From: Cymodocea nodosa
Taxonomy: Eukaryota; Streptophyta; Magnoliopsida; Alismatales; Cymodoceaceae
DNA length: 64,000 nt
Reading direction: 5' to 3'
Assembly: GCA_036874045.1 (NCBI GenBank)
Contig: CM072340.1
Location: 20,015,001-20,079,000, forward strand
A program made the translations under genes and the position numbers. Positions within the stretch are counted from its first letter, which is position 1; each line of letters begins with the position of its first letter. Below the pieces are notes generated by a model. That model was not told where the DNA came from and ran no database searches. It was given only the letters and a program-made list of their open reading frames with translations. Positions 52,692 through 64,000 of the stretch are shown here, piece after piece.

Positions 52692-55600
52692 ATGGCGGCG
52701 GCGAACGCGTGGGCAATCGGTGCCGGTGCCGGTGCCGCCCCGCGACTGCAGCGCCCAGATCTGTCGTCGAGTTGTTGGGTGCCCCGAGCTGCCGTCGTCA
52801 GAGGTGGAACACGCGGCAGGCAGAGGAGTCTCTCCTGCCGCTGCAGCAGTGGGAGCACTGGAGAAGGTGGAGGGTGTAACGACTGGGATTGGAACAGGTG
52901 GAACCAGCACTTCTCCGATATAGACCAGGCCGAGAATTACTCCTCGTTTCTCAAGGTGCCCCTTCGTTTCTTGCTTTTTCCGTTCTTCACGTCGGGATGA
53001 AAAAGAGGTCGTCTCTTTTCCCCGATTGAATTTATTCGGTGATTTCGTGAAGATGTCTTTCTTGTGGGACCTCTTAACTTATCGAGTGGCAACAGGGTTG
53101 CGGAGCATCATTTCCAATTGATTTCGATAGCATTTGTTCTTTTGCCTAGACTAAAAATTTGAAACATTGGAATTCGAAATTTCTTCCTTCTTTTTTGATT
53201 TTGGTTTTATTCTATCATCTAAATCGAAAACCATATGCAAAATCAACACTGGACAGCGCATAGAAAGGATATGCTTGGTGAAGAAAGAGATTTTGCTTTT
53301 TGTTAGAAAATACAGAAGTTGCCTTTTGCTCTTCCAGATTGACCGGATCAGTAAGATATTGGAGTTGCTGTTGAGTAATATCAGAGCTCCCTTAAGGTGT
53401 ATTTGAATGTGAATGTGGTGTTTGGGGGCCACAACATTGAACACTTCTGCTTGCTTTTTAAGCCAAAATATCATCCAGGAATGGTGTGGTCCTTGTGTTG
53501 ATTTAAGTGACTTTCAGAATTCAACTTTTTTCAAAATTTAGAAGGCTGAAGAAAACATGTTATATGTTCTCATTTTCCTCTGCGGCGATACTAAAATCCC
53601 AGTTGCACACTTATCTGAAACTCTAAATGATGGCAGTTTCAACTTGAAGATGCTATCGAGGAGGAGGATTTCTCTGAAGCTGCTAAACTGAAAACAGCTA
53701 TTGCCGAAGCAGAGTCAAAAGATATCGTATCAAAAGTTATGTCTGAATTCAAGGTCAGAAGTTTGTCTTATCGCCTGATATAAGTAACTGACAGGCAGTG
53801 ATTTCTATTTCATAAATTATATTCATACAAATTGCAGGCAGCTGTTGCTGAAGAGCGTTACCATGATGCCTCAAGACTATGTAAACTTGCTGGAAGTGGG
53901 CTGGTATGTATTTCTATGACCTGTTCATTTTCTATTTAAATGTATTAGATGTTATCACTGGACTTTAGGTACAGAAACATGCCTGTTGTATCAGGGTTCA
54001 CATTATTGTTGAAACTGCAGGTAGGCTGGTGGGCTGGCTGGTCAAAGGATTCTGGTGATGCATTTGGGAGAATTATCAGAATAGCTCCTGCTGTTGGGAG
54101 ATATGTTGCCCAGAGTTACAGTCCAAGGTCAGATTATTTCCATTTCATTTCACTCTCTGAGTGGGTATTGTCAATGTCTTTTCTTTTTGGTTTGCAAGAA
54201 TATCTTATTCTAATGTTGAGGAGGCAACTTTCAGTAATTGAAATTGCAACTAGGGGTGTAAACCGACAGTGGTGGAGCTAGAAAAATACGTAGGATCGGT
54301 CTTGAGTCTAACATTTATATAAACATGAAATTTATATTAAAAATTTCAAAAAAAAATCACCATTTCTAAAATCATTCAATTTTATCGATCAATCAAGCAA
54401 TAATTCAGTCATTGGTGTGGGTTTTTTTAATCTTCATTGTATTGAATGTATTTTCCATGGAATCAGAAGTAATGGAAAGAAGGAATGCTAACTTTAAATA
54501 TTAACAAAATATAAAATAAAATTAATACTATCTTATCAAAAAGTGCGGATATACCTTTCACACTGAAAAATTAGGATTACTATGAACCACAGATATACTT
54601 ATTTTAAGTGATTTTCATGGTTATCAAATTTTCATTATATAAATAAGAAATAGAAGTATGCAAGTATAAGTATTTTTTATCAAAAGAAAATTATTATTTG
54701 AATTGAAACATCTAGCACATATATGTAATTGTGTGATTTTCTCACTAAAACGATCATTACACATTGATTAAGAAATTTGTCATATTATTGAAAATACCAA
54801 GTCAATCATAATGTTGAAAATATCAAATTTATGAGAGCTAATGGTTTTATTTTTTTTCTCATAAGTCATTTTAAGATGGGTCGTATACTTTTGTGTGGTG
54901 CATAGATGTTGTACCAAAATAGATCCAGATTTATATTTGCATGTGTTACAATTTTTTCAAAATCAAGGTGGGTATATGATCCACCCTTCATGTATGTGGA
55001 TGTACCACCTTAAATATAGTGGATTAGAACTGGATAGACCAGTGTCTGAATTTGTATCTGTTTAATACCAGATAGTCTGAATCAGTCTTATTAATATTTA
55101 GATAACTATTTGAATATGTATCTAACAAATTTATTTGGATTCGAATATCCAAATTCAGAAAAACTCAGTTTGAATGTGTGAATCTGAAAAAAAAAATTCA
55201 GGTACCATCTAAATCTCAGAAAAATCCAATTCGAATATCCAAATCCAAAAATATAAATTTTAATGACTATTTCACTTTGATGTACTATATTTTATCTGTA
55301 AAAACCTTAACTTGATTATTTAAATTATGACGCATGAATTAAAATTTGATTAATTTATATTAAAAAATTATAAATATAGATGTAAATAAATTATAAAGAT
55401 AAAATAAAAAAATTTATAAATAACGTAATAAATATAAATTCTATTGAATTCCCATATTTCCTATTGCATAAACAAACAAATTTGAATTGTATTTGACAGA
55501 TATCATATATGTCTGAATTCGTTCTAAATATTTTCAGATATGAATTTCAAAATTTGATTAAGATCCATCAAATTTCAAATTCAGATAATTTCATACTAAA

Positions 55601-58600
55601 TTGATTCAAAACCAAATTGAATTTTGGATTTTGAATATCCATTTATAGGCCTAATTGCAATTTTATCACTTGTTATTTACTTCCAGGCAGCTTCTTACTG
55701 GATCTTCAGGCACACCATTATTTGAAATTTTTTTAGTAATGGATGATGATGGGAATTATATAATGCAGGTATTGTAATGCTTACGTTTCTTTACAGTTTT
55801 CATTTTATATACTAATTGTCTAGCTCTTATTATAATCTCAAGTTCCATATTTTAGCTTTTGATGTCTCATCTTTTAGACAGGTAGTCTTTTTGCAATCTG
55901 TGAAAACAAATTCAAAAATTTCAGCTTCATCATCACCACCAGCATCACCATCAAAGCCCGTTGATGATGATGCTTCTTCTGTGATGAAAGGTCAGCAAAA
56001 TGAAGATGGACCAGTGAAAAATGACACCTTGGGTGTAGGAGACGCTAATGAAGAAGGATTGAAAAATGTGATAAAATTTCTTAAAGACAGGATTCCTGGT
56101 TTTAAAGTTAAGGTACTGAATGCCAATACTCAAGAAGAAATTAAATTAGATGGAGAATCATTGGAACAATTAGTCCAGGGGGATGACGTAAATGTTGGTG
56201 GTTCTGAAAGTTCTAAAGATGAGACCATTGACATTGAGCAGCGTGAGTCAGTCTCAGTTGGTGGAGATAATGATAAAGAGGAGGACAAGAACAACCAAGT
56301 GAAACTTTATATTGGGGGTGTGCTCCATAATAAAGAGGATAACCCATCAAAAACATATGTCCGTCTCCAGGCAGAAATGAAGGATGTTATAAAGGATAGT
56401 TTTGTGCTGCATATGCCTGAAAGAGTAGCTGATTCTGATGCTGGCATAAACAAAGAATCAAATGCTGGAGTTGCAACCATGGCTGCTCAGGCAGCTTCAG
56501 ACCTCATGCCACCAGATGTTGCCAAGGCATTTTTAAATGTGGATAAAGCTACATCTAAGGTTACTCAAGATGCTATTTTTTTTGTAGTTATCAAGATTTT
56601 TTTTCAACGTTTTCAATAATCCTGCCTGAAGTTTCATTGCTATTATTTATATGTATTCTAAGTTCTAGAAGATGGTTTACTGCATGAAATACGAATACAT
56701 AGCTCTGTACCATCATTTTTGACCATATAAATAGCTTATCTGGGGACTTTTAAGATTATGTAGACTGTGCAGTCAGAAAGTCATTAGTTTACATGCCACA
56801 TCATAGTTGTATATTTCCTTATCTCAGCTTTATTTGTTGATGAGCTAAACCACCACAATACTAAAAGGTTAAGGGGTTGTAAAGGGGCTGTTTCATTGTT
56901 GAATAACATATTATGCTTTCAAAGATCCATGCTTTTTTTGAAGGTTATAGACCCAAGTTAGTTACACAGTTCACGATAATAGGATTGAGAATAATCATAT
57001 AAAAAGAACTTTTGGTTATTAACAAAACCTTCCCTGTATGGCAATAGCATAAGTTTCAGTCTTTCTTCCCAATCAAATATACCAACTAAATAAATGTGTT
57101 AACTTTGTGATGGACGTCTGTTCACACACAGACACACACATGCTCTTTCTGTCTGTATATATATAGTGTTTCTTGAGCTATTTTGATCAGGTTATGTGCT
57201 GTATGAGGTACTTGGGTTTAGTTGGTTAATGACCGTTGACTTTAATCACCTGTTTATATGGTCCTAGGAATAGCAGAGACCCCTACCACAGCCAAACTCT
57301 CCCATAGGGTTACCATTAACGAAGATGGAGAAAGTTTGAGCTTACATAGTAGCAAATCTAGTCTTGCTATCTGGTCCAAACCTCATACAACACATAATCT
57401 GCTCCAAGTAGCTCTAGAAACACTATCATAGGCTTTTCCTATGTCAAATTTCTAGACCATCTTGCCTTCTTTTGTCTTATTCTTGCCTCGATACATTTGT
57501 GAGCCACAAGAAAATCATCCAAAAATTTACCTTCCCTTGTTGAATGCATGATCATATTTTTATCATGACAAGACCTTGTTTTTTGTGACACAGTCGTGTA
57601 ACATGGTGAAAAAATGATAGATCCATATACCCCAATATATTATAAAGGGATCCATATACCTATTTAACTTAAGTGCTTAAAGCAAAAAATAACTAGTAAA
57701 CACATATTTTCCTCCTTCCCTGTTTGTCCTTTTTATTTAAGAATTTAGATATTAAATTGTTTAGTCCAGATTATATTTTTAGTATGAATCATAGAAAAAA
57801 ATAGTAGGATTTCCATACTTATTGTGTGACATGGGGTTTGGTTCTAACCGTGCTATTTTTTTAAAACTTTTTCTATTTTTGATTATATTCTCACTATTGA
57901 TATAGTTTATATGATTAGTTTCTCTTTTTCTACTATTTTTTATTGTTTAGAGATTAAATTCTTTGGTCTGATTTTGATAATTTTTTATGGTTAGTGTGAA
58001 AGGAGGAAAAAAATGAATGGTCTATCCACTATAAGAGAGTTATAGGTGTGTGTATCCAGGGTTTTGGATATGTAATGGATATTCAATTACCCTATTACAA
58101 TTGTGACTTCATTAAGACGTATAGTAACCTCTTGTAGTTATTAAATGTGTGACAGAGTCTTTTTTGTTTGGTTTTTGTTGAATTTCTTCATCTGTTTCTG
58201 CATCAACTTCTTCAAGTTCTTCCATGAACTTTAAATTTATATCAAGTGATCTAGAGTGAAACTATGTTTTATGAATGCTATATACGTTCATTAAATATTT
58301 ATTTTACAATTTTTAAGCTTCACCACATGTTTTCATTACATGCCCGTTTAAATGCTTGTGTTTTAATTGCACGTGCAATGATGTAGTTTGTGTTATGTCT
58401 ATTTCATGTCTTTTGAAACATTGAAGAATCCCTTTTGACATTAAACTTCTACTAGGCACCTAGTTGTTAAGCTTGTTGGGGTGCCTTAGAGGCTTACATA
58501 TCTTAAAAGGGGACAAACTTTATGCCTGACCCTTCAATCAATGAGAAGCATGGGGAAGGTCTAATTTTGTATGCATAAATGGATAGCTAGTTGCCTAGTC

Positions 58601-60915
58601 CCAGGATTCACATACATGACCTCAAGGTCACAATGAAACCACCTTATCATTGTGCTAAAACTCACTCTTTCTCAAGCACCTAAATGTTATAAATAAATCA
58701 AATAAAATCATTTATCCCCTTTGTGATATATCATTACATGCAACCATCAATGTCTATGCCCATCATACACTTGTGTTAATTCTAAAAGCTGAAAATTACA
58801 AAAGAATAGCAAAATATTGAGTTGTCTAAGTTTAAGTTAAAAATTCAGGAAAACTAACGTGTTGTCAGACATTTTAATGCCTAGCCTTCTTAACTCCTTG
58901 GCACCTAGGGGCATGTTTGGTGATTCCCTAATAAGTTTGTCTTCTACTAATGCTTGTCACATTGTTTAAATGACCATCACTGCATTTATAAAACCTTATC
59001 CGTGAATATGGCAGCGGCTTATCAAAAGTTTTACAAATGTATTGGCCTCAAGATAATTGACCACAACAAGCATCTCTTCCTGTTTAATCTAATCCATTCA
59101 AGTGTTGGTTTATGGAGGTTGCTAGGGATGTAAAGGAGATCATAAAGCTTGCTGTTACTCATGCGCAACAAAGAAGCAGACTCCCTGCAACAACAGTTTT
59201 TAACAGAATCCATGTCAAGAACAACAGCCTCGATCCATTTGACGGTAAGTCATTTGTAGTGCCATTTTTTCCTGTCTGGCAAGGGCATAAGTATTCATTG
59301 CCGTTGATGTAGGTTTATATGTTGGGGCCTTTGGTCCTTATGGTACTGAGGTGATTCAATTGCGCCGAAAGATTGGTCAATGGAAGGGCCCTAATGAAAC
59401 CGTTGAGAGATCAGATTTGGAGTTATTTGAGTATGTTGAAGCAGTGAAGCTGACGGGTGACCTAAATGTTCCTGCAGGACAGGTCTTTTTCACTAATCTC
59501 TCATATACTTATTCTGATTTTTTTGACTTTTTTTTGAACTTTTCATATGTTCCTTTTCTTGGTAGGTCACTTTTCGTGCTAGAATTGGCAAAGACTCCCG
59601 CCGCACAAACCATGGGATTTACCCTGAGGAACTTGGTGTGGTATGCTTCATGATTGTTATGTCAGGACATCATGATGTTTATATTGTCAGAGTTCACTTC
59701 TCCCCAAATCAGCAATAGCAAGAATATTTATTTTTTATCTGATAAGAAACCTAAACCCTTTGCCAGTTGATGCAAGAGTCGCTCTTTATGTGTGACAATG
59801 TTTCTTCATCATTCTCACCTGCTAGTTAGCATTCTTTCATGTCTGTCAGTGTCATCCTCCTTTTTACTTCACGTTTATATGTCTCTGTCAGAAGTGAAAA
59901 ATTCAAAAATCCATATGATTTATATTTTCGATGCTGTATTCCAGGTGCCAGTGTTGTATCCATTTATTTTGCCTAACTTGATAACTTCTTTAATTGCCAT
60001 TCTAGGTGGAATAGTAAATACCATTGTATTGTCCTTATCATGTTCACAAAAGATAAGGAAATTCTAAGTGTTTCAAGTTCACGCTATCTCATTAATCTAA
60101 TGGCTGATCGTTTTTGCAGGTTGCAAGTTACAAGGGTCAGGGTAGAATAGCAGAACCTGGATTCCGGAATCCTCAGTGGGTTGAAGGAGAACTACTACAA
60201 CTCAATGGAAAGGTGACTTTTCGATTACCATAGGGTCTAAAATATGACATACAAATTTTTGTCTCCGTGCTGTAGTAATGCATGCCTTAGCATTATTGGT
60301 ATCGCAACTAATGGTAGACACGTATATTTAAAGAATATTTTGGCATGTTATTTTAGTCATAATGCCATCTTCCCCTTCTTGAAAAACAGTTCAGAGTGAA
60401 CCCTGACTAGAACTTGATTTTTAGGATGCCACCTTGTTTCCGTAGTGTATTCTATTGAGGAAAGATAACTCATTCCGATGGAAGGCACTTAAAATTTATA
60501 GTGCAAAATAAAAATTTTTGTTATTTATTTTTATAATATTTTCAAAGATTGTTTCAACTAAAGGATGATCAACCAAGTGAAAAACTCACACTTTCATGTT
60601 AGATTTCAAAATGTATTTATAAAAATACATATAAAAATGAAATACATTTATACATAGTTTTTTCATAATCTAATTATCAGACGTATAATTGGTATGTGCA
60701 TCACTGGTGTAGGGTTGTCTGGACTCTAGTATGTGCATTAAAATTAGACAAATAGAGGACTTTAGGAAGCTGCATATAAATCTTATATCTAAATTATTTT
60801 TTTGTGTTTCCAGGGATTGGGTCCACACGTTAGGGGAACCGAGCTTGGTTTTCTGTATGTTGTCCCTGAACAAAGCTTCTTGGTCTTGTTTGATCGGTTG
60901 AAACTTCCAGAGTGA
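52692..60915 (+). CDS. EX2: EXECUTER 2-like chloroplast protein
   Basis: Chloroplast thylakoid-associated EXECUTER protein of the EX2 branch, part of singlet-oxygen retrograde signalling. Eleven exons: 52692-52955, 53637-53753, 53838-53903, 54021-54127, 55687-55768, 55882-56559, 59118-59244, 59313-59482, 59566-59640, 60120-60212, 60814-60915; all phases agree, 626 residues. The N-terminus is Ala/Arg/Ser-rich, fitting a transit peptide. A UVR-like helical segment ([19 protein letters not shown]) starts at residue 89, then [15 protein letters not shown], an acidic middle, and the conserved C-terminal DUF3506 block. Trp582 in [12 protein letters not shown] aligns with EX1 Trp643, reported as a singlet-oxygen-oxidised residue. 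EX2 rather than EX1 because of [15 protein letters not shown], the UVR block and [17 protein letters not shown]. Introns 4 and 6 carry transposon debris. Confidence 0.93.
54251..55653. mobile_element. hAT-like non-autonomous element in EX2 intron 4
   Basis: The left end TAGGGGTGTAAACC and the right end, read inward as TAGGCCTATAAATGG, form a degenerate terminal inverted repeat of plant hAT type. The flanking 8-mers ATTGCAAC (54243-54250) and ATTGCAAT (55654-55661) agree at 7 of 8 positions, an 8-bp target duplication as expected for hAT. The inside is AT-rich with many GAATATCC/GGATTCGAATATCC-type motifs and no coding capacity. A second element appears nested inside. Confidence 0.72.
54266..55012. 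mobile_element. Nested second hAT-like element
   Basis: Starts CAGTGGTGGAGCTAG, the usual plant hAT terminus of the CAGTGGCGGAGCC type. The far end, near ATGTACCACCT at 55002-55012, is a poor inverse copy. The candidate flanks TAAACCGA and TAAATATA agree at only 5 of 8 bases. The left end is convincing; the right end is tentative. Confidence 0.4.
57290..57560 (-). mobile_element. L1-type LINE reverse transcriptase remnant
   Basis: Minus-strand translation, with stops, gives [20 protein letters not shown] and then a degenerate relative of the FDIEKAYD block, a motif pair diagnostic of plant L1 reverse transcriptase. Further on, a VNG.P.G-like region corresponds to the VLVNGSPxGFF block. Only a ~90-codon piece survives, antisense to EX2 and far from any LINE 3' end. 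Confidence 0.6.
58480..58680 (-). mobile_element. tRNA-derived SINE-like element
   Basis: On the minus strand a box A-like TAGCACAATGATAAGG is followed by TTTCATTGTGACCTTGAGGT and a box B-like GTGAATCC. This is the recognisable plant repeat that in better copies reads GGCGCAACGGTAAGGTTG ... GGTCACGGGTTCGAATCC. The downstream part contains CCATGCTTCTCATTGATTG and ends in AAGCCTCTAAGGC. Degenerate; no target duplication was determined. Confidence 0.55.
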
Positions 60916-62603
60916 TTTTTTCCTGCCGTCAGGATAGACATCTTCTTGCATCTAAACTCTGGAAACCGCAAAGAAGCATCAAGGCGACGAGAAGAAATTC
61001 GTCTCTGACACGTCTTTACCATCTGCTTATCTGTAATTATGTACTTATAGTCAGTAATTCGAGCAATTTTGTCTAGGTTACTTGAGAGATATGCTTGCTT
61101 ACCAAACTGAAGTGCCTTGTGGGCCCATGAGATCATTAGGAAAGAGAGTAATCTTCTTGATATGTGCGATAAAATTGTATGATTTTCTATAATAAATGTA
61201 ATTGTATGATTGTGATATTGTATGAAAAGACACTCGTTGAGACGTAGAGTTGAAATTTATCCATCAATTCCTCACATCAGCTGTTACACAGCGATGGCGA
61301 CGGCATTGGGAATGCAAATTGTGAGTTGAATATTCGGTTAAGACTGATTTTGTAGTGTTTTTGTGTAACTTTAATATTAGATTTTATTCTTCTGAAATGG
61401 ATGATTAACGTTGTTGTTTATTTATATCCACCAAACAAGGGTGTCAAAGTAAAGCATGGTTGCGATAAGCCCCTTTCTCTGACGAGAATTTGTGAAATTG
61501 AATATTTAGTTATTAGGACTTGTGTATTTGAAATTAGACAAGTAAATTTGAATTTCATGTAATTTTTAAGTAAATGGTGTTTGTGGATTTGAAATTTTAA
61601 TTTTGGAAAAAAAAAAAGTTACAGGTTATAATGTTAATATGAGAATATGAATTTTCATATAAGAATGCATAAATTTCATTTCTATCTTGAGAAATGTTTA
61701 CATGTTCATTAATTATTAATAAATGACGTATGAATAATTAAAAATATAATTATATAACATATCAATTGATTAACATAATAAATTTATTAGTTAAATATAT
61801 TTTAATTAATTAATTAAAGATAAAATTATATGACATTATTATCATATATAAATATAAAATTCTAATTTTGTCTAATTCTTTATTAGACATAAATACTTAA
61901 TTTCGATTTTCATTAATTCCTAAATATAGATAAATATTTGTATTTTAAATGTTATTTTTGTCTACTTCTATAAAATTTTAACTTCATCAAAATTTTAATT
62001 TTATGTATATAAACAGAATTTTAAAAATCGATCTTACGTTCAACAGAGACGTTCGAGGTTCCACCTCCGTCGTCAATTCTAGTATAGAATTTAAGCGAAA
62101 TGATCCATAATAATTACTATAACTATAAATAGAAAGCATCCTTGATTATAATGGTTAGCCTTTCGTTGGTTCGAAGCCGCACGCCAAAAATGACTGCATC
62201 TTCATGAAGTCGTAGGATTCAAATTTCAAACAAGGTCTGTCCAGATTCATCGACTGTCGAGCCGAAATCAACGTCTTCCGAACTTCATCGGTCGTCGAGC
62301 CCAAGATGGGTGGTGGGGCCGACCCCCCGGCCCACCTCCTTATCTCCATCAAGCACGGGCCGTCGTCGTCACTCCAGTGGCACTACCGTAAATTAGTGGA
62401 TCCATTCCCGAAATCCCTTCTCCGTCTCTCCGGGGGGGGGGGGGGGCCAGGGAAAAACAGAAAAAAAGAAGAAGCACTCCACCTCTCCCTCCCTCCAACG
62501 TTTTGCTCTTGCACTGCCCGGAATCTCCCTCGCGTTCCTCTCCCCTTCCCAAGTGAGCGACAGATCGGCGTTTCGGGGGATCCGTGCGGCCCTTCGATCG
62601 GAG
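60916..62603. promoter_or_regulatory. Gap between EX2 and the coiled-coil gene
   Basis: The first ~300 bases are likely EX2 3' untranslated region, with AATAAATG near 61191 as a possible polyadenylation signal. Positions 61300-62150 are AT-rich and featureless. Positions 62160-62603 are GC-rich and look like promoter and leader of the next gene, including a 15-base G run at 62432-62446 and a CT-rich stretch. Confidence 0.5.
62432..62446 (+). repeat. Poly(G) tract
   Basis: Run of 15 G about 160 bases before the ATG of the coiled-coil gene, likely in its leader or core promoter; a possible site of length variation or G-quadruplex formation. Confidence 0.9.
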
Positions 62604-64000
62604 ATGGGAGCTGCCGGGAGGGAGATTGCGGAGAGGTTGTCGGTGATGACCATAGGGGACGCTTCCTCTGGAGAGAGCTTGTTCCAGGTCATGAAGGCCT
62701 TGGAGTACGCCGAGAGCACAATCAAACAGCAGGTGTATCTGTCATGTGATGATTTTCTGTCATCCTTGCTCTCCTTATTCCTCGTCTTCTTGTTTTTTCT
62801 CGATTTCCTATGGTGCTCTGCCTACGTGTGTTTTCGTAATGCTTGTGCTGTGGAGATTCTTGATGGACTTTGCATTTCCTTGTATGTTAATCTTCGTGTG
62901 ACTGGGAATAAGATGCTTTTTCTAGGTCGTTTTCCTCGTGGATGATAGAATGGGGGCATATATAATGCCTCTAGGTCATGGTGTGGTTTGCTTACCATTT
63001 CCTTGCAAAATTTTGAGAATACCATCGTTTCGAATTCCGATAGATGTTTGATTGATTAACTTACTTCGAAATTTGGTGTGAACGTGAAGAACACGATTGC
63101 GCTGACATTAATGTTCGAGTTTTCCTTTGAATCAAAACATAAATGTTTATGAGTTGAAATACTATATCAACAGGACTTATCGGTATCTTGAGACCACAAA
63201 ACCTATTATTTTGAAATGCAGTGTCTTACTTAAATTGGACGCTCTTGGAAATGGGTATTTCACTTATAAAACTCTCTTTTTCTCTACAAAAATGGCTTTT
63301 TTTTTTTCCTCTATTATGCAACGCTCTTTCAGCAGCACCACGCTGAAAGAGCTTAATAAATCTTCACAAGATGGTATGCACGTTATTAGTAGTCTTCGCT
63401 AATTATCACAGAAGACTATGAGAGTCTAAAAAGAGAGTTGCACTCTGGCGTGATCTTCACATTCTTGTGAGGAAATGAACAATGCTCATTCAACATTTTT
63501 GGCCTTTGATCTATGCATTCTTTTTTGTGGATCCACTAATGATTTCCGTTCATTTGTAAATGTCTCTATTCCCAAACTATATTTTATCTATCGTTTTGTA
63601 TTTGAATATGTGGACGCTCTCCATCTTAATCAATATCTAATTTTTACATGTTAAAATCTCTTTTCATCAAAGCTTGGATACTAGATTTTTCTTTTGTTGT
63701 TTATAAGTTTATAACTATGGTACACTGTTCTTTGTAGCTTGAAGAGAATAATCGCTTGAAGGATGAGCTTCATCAGAAGACATTGGAAATTGGAAAATAT
63801 GTAAAATACTCTTCTTCTTGTATTTTCCTTCACACATATTATTCAATAATGCTTTATGCTTCTGTGTTTGTTGTAGTTTTACCATTATTGTTTTTGTTAC
63901 AATGGTGACTTGTGAATTTTCTTAGTTTTTGGCATTTTGATACGATATATGAATATTCTGTATGATGAAATTGAAGATAGTTTAGTTTACTAAATCCATG
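62604..64000 (+). CDS. Coiled-coil protein, unknown function (5' part only)
   Basis: Two exons, 62604-62732 and 63738-63800, are in phase and encode 64 residues: MGAAGREIAERLSVMTIGDA ..., then FQVMKALEYAESTIKQQ and LEENNRLKDELHQKTLEIGK. The second part has heptad-like leucines and charged residues, so a coiled coil is likely. The gene continues beyond the window; the donor after TAT (63801) is good. The N-terminus resembles uncharacterised plant coiled-coil proteins I cannot name. The 1.0-kb intron 1 shows nothing recognisable. Confidence 0.7.

Larger units (their letters stand above)
56560..59117. other. EX2 intron 6 with retroposon debris
   Basis: 2.56-kb intron, the largest in the gene. 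It contains an L1-type fragment at about 57290-57560 and a SINE-like element at about 58480-58680, both on the minus strand and listed separately. The remaining sequence is AT-rich and unassigned. Confidence 0.6.

Noticed and set aside
62168-62178. Perfect tRNA box B (GGTTCGAAGCC)
   Set aside because: No acceptor stem, anticodon arm or full-length tRNA fold around it; likely chance or a trace.

Overview
This is nuclear DNA from a flowering plant, most likely a non-grass monocot. The genes are split by short GT-AG exons and AT-rich introns, the families are plant-specific (EXECUTER, HT1, KLCR, ECA1-like), and the beta-carbonic anhydrase reads like monocot copies. The species cannot be fixed from the sequence alone. 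All exon boundaries given here were derived by hand from splice sites, reading phase and remembered family sequences; none comes from transcript data.

Layout: CDC48C/NVL-type AAA ATPase (-, 735-5453); CMP-sialic acid/UDP-sugar transporter-like protein (+, 8262-14753); peroxin PEX14 (-, 16138-27624); beta-carbonic anhydrase (+, 30621-33065); kinesin-light-chain-related TPR protein (-, 34672-37926); HT1-type Raf-like kinase (-, 41542-44524); zinc-finger DEDD-fold exonuclease relative (+, 48243-50279); small secreted ECA1/prolamin-like protein (+, 51762-52178); EXECUTER2-like chloroplast singlet-oxygen protein (+, 52692-60915); and the first two exons of a coiled-coil protein that runs off the right edge (+, from 62604). 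The ten genes act in unrelated places (nucleolus/ribosome biogenesis, Golgi, peroxisome, CO2 chemistry, cytoskeleton, guard-cell signalling, RNA/DNA metabolism, secretion, chloroplast signalling) and do not form a pathway. HT1 and carbonic anhydrase both belong to the stomatal CO2 response in Arabidopsis, but 10 kb and an unrelated gene separate them here, so I read that as coincidence.

The less ordinary material lies in three places. First, the exonuclease-like gene keeps the fold-defining blocks but has Ser and Lys in place of the motif I Asp and Glu, and Gln in place of the motif III His, so it looks like a pseudo-exonuclease. Second, the big introns hold layered transposon debris: a nested pair of hAT-like elements with an 8-bp target duplication in EXECUTER2 intron 4; an L1 remnant and a tRNA-derived SINE in its intron 6; an inverted-repeat element, a Ty1/copia fossil and an RTE-like LINE remnant in transporter intron 6; and a MULE-like element and a hAT-like MITE in PEX14 introns. 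Third, there are a perfect 16-bp hairpin between two convergent genes, a diverged tandem duplication upstream of the ECA1-like gene, and an unassigned two-exon coding-like fragment upstream of carbonic anhydrase. I see no CRISPR, rRNA, intact tRNA, operon or phage feature, and nothing that amounts to a new multi-gene system.
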